Shown one piece after another: positions 59,901-64,000 of a DNA stretch of 64,000 bases (position 1 is the stretch's first letter; the number at the start of each line of letters is the position of its first letter). The notes under the pieces are model-generated. The model made no database searches. It saw only the letters and a program-made list of their open reading frames with translations, and was not told the DNA's origin. The position numbers and the translations under genes were made by a program. The DNA comes from Malania oleifera (taxonomy: Eukaryota; Streptophyta; Magnoliopsida; Santalales; Ximeniaceae): positions 100,316,991 through 100,380,990 of the forward strand of contig NC_080423.1 in NCBI RefSeq assembly GCF_029873635.1. The letters run 5' to 3'.

Positions 59901-62900
59901 AACAGAGATTAGTACATGAAAGTTGATACCAAATATCCCCACAAATAATGGTTTTGTTGTTTTAATCAAGAAAGAGCTTTCTCAAGAAAATGCAAGATTC
60001 CTTGATCATATTCATCGAGGAGCATAACAATCTCTGCTGAAATGATTCCTAGAGCTTGTTAACAAATTATCATATGAGATCAAACTTAAACATCGCTTGA
60101 ACAGGTTTTTGCAAAGTCAAGTTTGTCCCATGATGTTCAGCCTTTAGTTCAGAGACCAAGAAAGGCCCCTTCTTGCTCTGAAATCCTTAATAGTTCAGAG
60201 ACCAAGAAAGGTCCCTTCTTGCTCCAAAATCCTTAATCATTGTACTTCAGAAAACAAAGATGAAAGCAGAAAATTATAGAAACTCATATGCCATTCTTGT
60301 TAAATTAACCCTTTTATGTTGCAGTCAAAATGGCTTGTTTTATAATTTATTCTTCAAACAAATATGTAGAACTATTATAAGAGCTAGATGAGTGGAACAT
60401 TAAAGTCAAATTAGAACTTTTATTTCTCTTTTTGGCTTATTTGGAGAGAGTTGGTCACTTGGGTGCAATTGGAGTGGGTGGATGTTTCAAAAGGTTTTCG
60501 TTTTCTGATCTACAGTGTGATTGGTTGCTGTGCTGTTACAATTTATTTTCTTTTTTATTTATTTTTTATTTCTTCTTGTATCTATAAGGAGTATTTCATA
60601 TATTCGTTGCCCTTCTTCTTAATAAATTCTTTTTCGATAAAAAAATAAAGTTTTTTATTTCTTTTGTTTTTCTTTTGCTGTTTTCATTTTTTCTTGATGA
60701 TTTCTTGTCCTCCCTTTTTGATTGTAATTTCTTCTCCTAACTTAATCCAATTTCTTTTCGTATCAGAAGAAATAACATTAAAGTCTGATGACTAAAACTT
60801 GATGTTCAATATGATGGTGATACTCAAACTCTAGAGCAATACTAGGGAGTGTTTTCTTTGCAAACTCATGTTCCCTAATTTCACTATTTTTGAACACTGG
60901 TTGCAGATCAGCACAATGCGGGGATATTATTTCTTTAGTTCTTTATTTTAATTTTATTATTAATTTAATATTTTTTTATTAAACCATGAACTACATTAAG
61001 GAAAGAGAAGGAAAGAAATACAAGAAAGGGAGAACAAGAAGTCCTCTGAAAGAAAACTAGAAAAACAGTTACAGGAGGGCTGCCCTCCAATCCCTTTGCA
61101 ACTTGGAGAAAGAAATTCCCCAAAACGCTCCTGAGGCAAACACCCAAAGGGATGCAAAGAAAACCACCCTATCTGATAACAAATGCTATTGCCTTGTCCC
61201 TAGAAACCCTCACAATCCTTTCCTTCCATAATGTCCAGGAAATAGTGTGCAAGCACAACTACACAAAGTAGTACCTTTCTTCTCTCAAAACTCTAAAACT
61301 TCCCTAACATGAAGTGATATGCTGTTTGCAGAATCACCCATGCTTCACCAAATGAGCAGAAAAGTGTTTCCCGGAGCCCAAGTAACACCATGAAAAAAAA
61401 TGCTCATTTGTTTGATTAGCCTCCAAACACATCACGCAAATATCTGGATCCTGGATGGATCACCTTATAGGGTGTCCTCACCTTTGAAAATTTACTTGAA
61501 TTAATCCTATTAATTTATACAAACAGGTGGTTTTTTTTTTAATTATAATAGAAAACATCCAACCAAATAAATAAGTGAAGATTTATTTTATAATTTCAGC
61601 TATCCAATGCAATGGGTTTCTCTAAAAGAAAATAAAATATTTTTATTTTGGAAAATCCTAAGCATTGTATGATTTTGTGTGTGTGTGTGCATGCGTGCGC
61701 ATGGTTTTAGATTGTGTGGGAAGCTTTGAAGCATTTATAGATCAGCTGATAAGTTTCTGGTACGAAACGAGATTAGAATTAGCTAATGGAATTTTGAGTG
61801 TTTTGATTTGATTACTGGAGAGCATGGTGTCCTCCATTTTTCTTTTTCTTACTCTTCTTCGGTTCTTCCTAAGTTTCACTGTGATTATGTGTTTTTGTTT
61901 GAAGCAAAAACCATGTAGATGATCAAAACAACTATCTAAACCCTTTATTCCATTCTAAAAGCCTCCTTTACCTTCTCTGTTCTGCCTAAATTCATTTTTG
62001 CCTTCATTGTTTGACTTAATCTTCTGAATGATTAGTTGCTGTACCAAAAATTTTAGCAAATGATTTTTGAAGCTTCACGAACCTGTATTTCAGCAGCATT
62101 TTACCTTGCCCACCATGAAACCAGATAGATGGTTTGGTTTGATCGATAACATTTTTTTCTGTGCATGGTTAACAACCTCTAGTCAAATTCAAGAAGCAAT
62201 CTTAAAATATGATATCAGTTGAGAATAAATGCTGCTCTAGTGCTATAATAGTTATGATTGTTGGTGGAGATGTGATGCAGGGACAAAAGGAGTGGGGCAG
62301 CTGATGGTTGATGGTGATCTATCTAGTACCTATAGTTTGTCTTGTGGCCCATGTCTTGTGCATGAAAACTAACACATTTGCTCTTGAGAAGAACTCAATT
62401 TAACTTTTCCCCGGGCTTAGTGCATCAGAAAGATTGCAAACTGTGCCTGTTGGGGGAAAAGTCTACCAAATTGACATTATTGGTTTTCTATGCTTTCCTA
62501 GACCATTGTCATCTCTCTCTTTTTCCCCTCTCATTAAAGCGCTTGTTATCACTTATTAGATGGCTATACTATTGTTGTATGCGAGCCATCTAATCTTAAC
62601 ACTGGCATGATTATTGGCCTTGTTGATATGGTGATGCCTAATGACCAATGCAGAGTCATGTAATAGCATGTAAACGTGGCTGTGCCTCTTTAGGACTAAC
62701 ATGAATGACTGCTGGCAATGGAAAATAGACAAAATAGAATAGTTGTATAATTTCTCAGAATGCAACAAAGCTAGAGCTTCACAGAACTTTTCCTACTTTC
62801 AGGTCATCTGGATATGCTTTACTTCCTCAGGCACATAGACCATTGGCTGATTCTAACAGCATGGATTCTAGTGAAGGGCAAGCTGCTTCTGGGCTGCAAC

Positions 62901-63085
62901 AAAACCAACAGTTCGCACTCCCAGGACATACTAATTTCCCCTTCTCTCAGTTTCCGCCCTCGACTTTTGTTCCTTTTCAGGCACCTGTCACCAATTTCAC
63001 ATCTGGAGTGAGATTGGGCAGTTATCCTAATTTACCGTTGGTGCAGTTGGAAGCTCAGAAAAAGCTTCTTGAAAATCAAATTGAG
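32383..63085 (+). CDS. HRD1: ERAD-associated E3 ubiquitin ligase HRD1, six coding exons (3' end beyond window)
   Basis: HRD1 is a polytopic ER membrane RING ligase that ubiquitinates misfolded ER proteins for dislocation and proteasomal destruction, working with the SEL1/HRD3 adaptor. Exons 32383-32915, 39818-39994, 49330-49479, 49573-49778, 56023-56179 and 62803-63085 join in phase to 1,506 bases (502 residues). The start MMKLQTYAG aligns with the Arabidopsis start. Residues about 1-240 hold the hydrophobic helices, including the conserved SLREAEVERLNEQSWREVME and LHWLAQKRVEYIETTPSVPT segments. The RING-H2 has all ligands: C292, C295, C307, H309, H312, C315, C326, C329. A Gly/Ala-rich linker and a short coiled coil (LEAQKKLLENQIE) follow. 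The usual C-terminal tail is not in the window. Introns are 6.9, 9.3, 0.09, 6.2 and 6.6 kb, all large ones with nested transposons. HRD1A or HRD1B type cannot be decided. Confidence 0.95.
34561..38172 (-). mobile_element. Nearly full-length RTE-clade LINE
   Basis: Flanked by AACCACTTAATGAATGCCAA (34541-34560) and a close copy (about 38173-38192). The 3' end carries (AAC)n and AAGCCTCAAGTCCCA. Reading leftward, endonuclease VRLATWNIGTL and INVICLQET lie near 37850-37950. Reverse transcriptase FVDLKKAYDKVPREVL and HQGSTLSPYIF lie at 35342-35644. The catalytic ADD box is lost through a base deletion and substitutions, so it is inactive. A solo LTR interrupts it at 37092-37637. Confidence 0.82.
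37092..37637 (-). mobile_element. Solo LTR (546 bp) nested in the RTE LINE
   Basis: Starts TGTAAAATAACAACACC, ends TATATACCAACA, and is flanked by a perfect 5-bp duplication ATGCC (37087-37091 and 37638-37642). Removing it restores the LINE reading IIKAYAPQ. The C-rich stretch at 37457-37500 is typical of some copia LTRs. Orientation is inferred from TGTTGGTATATATG on the minus strand. Confidence 0.8.
38635..38656. repeat. (CA)n microsatellite
   Basis: About eleven CA repeats. Confidence 0.9.
39245..39516 (+). mobile_element. RTE-clade LINE, 5'-truncated 3' end
   Basis: Encodes GIAPVEDKIREGWLRWFGHL and ends AGTGGGACTTAAGGC(TTG)n, the RTE 3' signature. Confidence 0.82.
39818..39994 (+). CDS. 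HRD1: HRD1 exon 2
   Basis: Follows a GTCGCAG acceptor. Encodes YMILATTTVSTFLKYVFY through CFFLVIF, then the GTAAGT donor. Membrane segments plus the conserved DMLMDGQWE loop. Confidence 0.93.
40517..40764 (+). repeat. Two-copy tandem duplication
   Basis: The unit starts GAGAAGAACTTCTTTAAGGA and recurs at 40629, each copy ending near CACAGTGGCATGA. The second copy has an extra 20-25 bases. Confidence 0.75.
40912..42728 (+). mobile_element. Compact non-autonomous LTR retroelement (1,817 bp)
   Basis: 5' LTR 40912-41158 and 3' LTR 42441-42728 are diverged copies beginning TGATGCAGCGTG / TGATACAGCGTG and ending CCTGCATCA / CCTACATCA. A primer site TGGTATCGTAGC starts at 41161, and a purine tract GGCGGGAGAGA ends at 42440. 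The flanks are a perfect AGAAG duplication (40907-40911 and 42729-42733). The 1.28-kb interior shows no Gag or Pol; it holds a (CAC)n run at about 41349-41400. It is larger than classic TRIMs but of the same kind. Confidence 0.85.
41349..41400. repeat. (CAC)n microsatellite inside the compact LTR element
   Basis: A near-uninterrupted CAC/CCA trinucleotide run. Confidence 0.9.
43160..45465 (+). mobile_element. L1-type LINE, 3' half
   Basis: Broken translation gives the RT C-terminal region ([50 protein letters not shown]) and the zinc-binding segment (LSPDICMLCFNCSESALHLF). It ends in an A-run at about 45452-45465. A hAT-like element (44256-44939) interrupts it. Confidence 0.82.
44256..44939. 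mobile_element. hAT-like non-autonomous element (684 bp) nested in L1
   Basis: Ends CGTGGTCTTAAATTTC and, reverse-complemented, CAAGGTCTTAAATTTC. The perfect 8-bp duplication ATTAGGAG lies at 44248-44255 and 44940-44947. It is the same family as 20031-20692. Confidence 0.82.
46200..48900 (+). mobile_element. L1-type LINE with endonuclease and RT remnants
   Basis: The endonuclease start KPDLVCLQETKMGDYDGGKV lies at about 46345-46410. RT-associated remnants lie downstream (IARRLEGIQRRFL near 48440; VGNRK...FWKDRWFG near 48735-48780). Large parts are missing or frameshifted. A SMART element (46479-46767) interrupts the endonuclease region. Confidence 0.7.
46479..46767 (+). mobile_element. SMART-type miniature LTR retroelement (289 bp) inside an L1
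   Basis: LTR1 is 46479-46551 and LTR2 is 46694-46767, about 74 bp each with shared core AGCTTTTAGGTAAAGTG. A primer-site-like CGGTATAAGAGC follows LTR1 (TGGTATCAGAGC is typical). A purine tract GCAGGGGAG precedes LTR2. Flanks are ATGGG / ATTGG, a 4-of-5 target duplication. Size and layout match the SMART class as I know it. Confidence 0.8.
49077..49196. repeat. 60-bp tandem duplication
   Basis: Two consecutive 60-base copies that differ at only a couple of positions (A/G near the centre plus the end). The second ends 133 bases before HRD1 exon 3. Confidence 0.9.
49330..49479 (+). CDS. HRD1: HRD1 exon 3
   Basis: After CCCAAAG; encodes NYGVPLHLIRELYETFRNF and RYRKITSNMNDRFPDATPEE, the linker leading into the RING. 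Donor GTGAGT. Confidence 0.94.
49573..49778 (+). CDS. HRD1: HRD1 exon 4 (RING-H2 domain)
   Basis: Encodes the whole RING-H2 finger from CIICREEM through CGHLFHVHCLRSWLERQ to CPTC, then a hydrophilic stretch. Intron 3 before it is only 93 bases. Donor GTAATG. Confidence 0.95.
51815..53685 (-). mobile_element. Truncated hAT transposon nested in the RTE LINE
   Basis: A BED zinc finger (DPAWKYTHLDDKKNRNNLTC, then NFCGKVTKGG) lies at 52693-52881. Leftward follow HKEEWAKYGYSIMSYGWRDW (SDGW changed to SYGW) and VIQIVTGSASNYVATSKNLL (D changed to G) at about 51850-52150. The element stops there, so the transposase C-terminus is lost. GC-rich subterminal sequence with GGCGC motifs at 53530-53685 and an (AAG)n run at about 53095-53190 belong to its 5' side. 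Confidence 0.75.
53095..53190. repeat. (AAG)n-rich microsatellite
   Basis: Imperfect AAG repeats with interspersed GAACTG units. Confidence 0.85.
56023..56179 (+). CDS. HRD1: HRD1 exon 5
   Basis: Acceptor TTTTTGCAG. Encodes a Ser/Gly stretch and LSQHQARLQAAAAAASIYEK, matching the family's Ala-rich segment, then VYPYASTLAW. Donor GTAAGT. Confidence 0.9.
56460..57933. mobile_element. hAT-like element (1,474 bp) in HRD1 intron 5
   Basis: Ends CATGGTTTTAAAATC and, reverse-complemented, CCTGGTTTTAAAACC. Flanks ATACAGAC (56452-56459) and AAACAGAC (57934-57941) match at 7 of 8. It contains a second, nested insertion. Confidence 0.62.
56520..57268. mobile_element. Insertion (749 bp) nested in the hAT-like element
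   Basis: A perfect 9-bp direct repeat GCAGGGTGG lies at 56511-56519 and 57269-57277. The right end, reverse-complemented, begins AGTGGCGGATCCAGGACT; the left end is only loosely similar. A 9-bp duplication would fit a Mutator-like element. The family is uncertain. Confidence 0.5.
58205..58822. mobile_element. Harbinger-like MITE (618 bp) in HRD1 intron 5
   Basis: Left end GGGCTTCTTTAGTTGTGGAA and reverse-complemented right end GGGACCGTTCAGTTGTGGAC, flanked by TTA at 58202-58204 and 58823-58825. The interior is collinear with the copy at 18448. Confidence 0.75.
60145..60236. repeat. 46-bp tandem duplication
   Basis: Two adjacent copies of a 46-base unit starting TAGTTCAGAGACCAAGAAAG, with about three differences. 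Confidence 0.88.
60965..61480 (-). mobile_element. L1-type LINE 3' fragment
   Basis: T-run at 60971-60977, followed by GGGAGAACAAGAAGTCCTCT and GGGCTGCCCTCCAATCCC, the same 3' sequence as the copies at 1400 and 13433. Confidence 0.6.
62803..63085 (+). CDS. HRD1: HRD1 exon 6
   Basis: Acceptor CTACTTTCAG. Encodes a Gln/Pro/Phe-rich low-complexity stretch and LEAQKKLLENQIE before a GTATTT donor. The next exon was not found in 63086-64000. Confidence 0.85.
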
Positions 63086-63767
63086 GTATTTTAATTTCAT
63101 GTCCTGATCGTAGTTATATTTGAATTTCAAAATATTTATTTTAATTGATAATGCAAATATCCCTCATCTTAGCCCCCTTGACATTATGAATCCATATTGC
63201 TGAATCAATCATAGCTTTTGTCTGTAGTGTTTTAATGATAACATCATTACTTAAGCAGTAGCCATTTTTATCCATGTAATGTTTTTTGTCATTTTGCTTT
63301 TCATTTTTGTACCATGTTGGATTGCTTGTGTTGAGGCCTTGGGGCAGTGGGGCTAAATATGCTTGTGGGAGTATAAAATTGATTTATAGCTACTATATTG
63401 AATTTATATGGATTGTTTGAATATTATTTTTATTTTAATTTTTATGCAAGCAGCTATTATCTGTCCTGTGCATTATGATGTTATTTTTGAATGGGTGTAC
63501 ATTAATGGTTGTGACAAGAATTCATTACAGTGCAGATAATAAGCCTTTTCATGTTCAGAAAATGATGCTGCTCCCTGAAGCCTCCTTTCCCACCTTTTTG
63601 GTAGTTGGAAAAGGCCAGCCTTGGCTTTGGGGATGTGGTGGCTTAAACCAATTTTGTGGAGGAAAGGGCTTCCATACTGCCATGCTATGTGCTTATCCTT
63701 TATATGCAGATTCCTCTTCTGCATATTCTAACTTGTATGAACGGGAGTTCAATTAGAAGTCTTGACC

Positions 63768-64000
63768 AATGTTTTAAAAGGCGAAGGCATAAGGCGAGGT
63801 GTTTTAACCCTCAAAAGGCGAGGCGTAAGCCTTAAGGCATTGGGGGGCGTAAGCCTTTTGAGAATTTGTTTTTTAGGATAAAATTTATTAAATAAATAAA
63901 TTATATATATTTAAAATAAAGTAAAAAGTAAGAAAATCACAAATATAATGTAAAAAAGAAAAACTAGATGTACTTTGCAAAATACTTGTTGGTCATTCAA
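63768..64000. mobile_element. Possible hAT-type element entering from the right edge
   Basis: CAATGTTTTAAAAGGCGAAG followed by repeated AAGGCG / GGCGTAAGCC motifs, a subterminal pattern like the GGCGC-rich end of the hAT at 53530-53685. Only one end is present. Confidence 0.4.

Larger units (their letters stand above)
56180..62802 (+). other. HRD1 intron 5 (6.6 kb)
   Basis: Contains a hAT-like element (56460-57933) with a nested insertion (56520-57268), a MITE (58205-58822), a 46-bp tandem duplication (60145-60236) and a minus-strand L1 3' end (60965-61480). The rest shows no recognised content. Confidence 0.6.

Noticed and set aside
63475-63756. 93-codon frame after HRD1 exon 6
   Set aside because: It lacks the expected HRD1 coiled-coil tail and splice sites in the right phase; probably chance in intron sequence.
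1-64000. CRISPR array, bacterial operon or organelle insertion
   Set aside because: No regularly spaced identical repeats, no bacterial-type gene clusters, and no recognisable plastid or mitochondrial genes; split exons and retroelements show nuclear plant DNA.

Overview
This window is nuclear DNA from a flowering plant, probably a woody eudicot; the species cannot be named from the sequence. Three conserved plant genes can be assembled from their exons. Two lie on the minus strand: a vacuolar glucose / D-xylose-proton symporter-like gene (first two coding exons only, 3543-4404) and a complete NDUFA12 gene for the complex I subunit (five exons, 7491-23141). The third is on the plus strand: HRD1, the ER membrane RING-H2 ubiquitin ligase of ER-associated degradation (six coding exons, 32383-63085, with the 3' end beyond the window). 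Exon phases fit at every junction, and the exons read as family proteins without internal stops.

Layout. 1-4404: transporter 5' part, with intron 2 running off the left edge. 4405-7490: AT-rich intergenic DNA with a decayed MITE. 7491-23141: NDUFA12, in which 474 bases of coding sequence are spread over 15.65 kb because introns 2 and 3 are filled with L1, RTE, hAT and Harbinger-like insertions. 23142-31850: the spacer between the divergent NDUFA12 and HRD1 genes, mostly a decayed Ty1/copia element on the minus strand that is itself split by a gypsy-type solo LTR. 31795-31936: a probable HRD1 promoter and leader, carrying an exact ER-stress response element and a palindromic element resembling a plant unfolded-protein-response site. 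32383-64000: HRD1, whose 6-9 kb introns are again stacks of nested transposons.

The transporter and NDUFA12 are adjacent and on the same strand. From memory, the Arabidopsis genes At3g03090 and At3g03100 are also neighbours, so this looks like conserved microsynteny. HRD1 appears unrelated to that block.

No new protein system was found. The unusual material is structural: a 1.8-kb compact LTR retroelement with clear LTRs, PBS, purine tract and target duplication; three copies or derivatives of a roughly 290-bp SMART/TRIM element; a set of hAT-like elements sharing CATGGTCTTAAA-type ends and 8-bp duplications; a TTA-flanked MITE family; two nearly complete RTE-clade LINEs with 18-20 bp duplications; and at least four insertions nested inside other insertions. 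All boundaries were read by eye from the sequence, and family assignments rest on motifs recognised rather than on searches.
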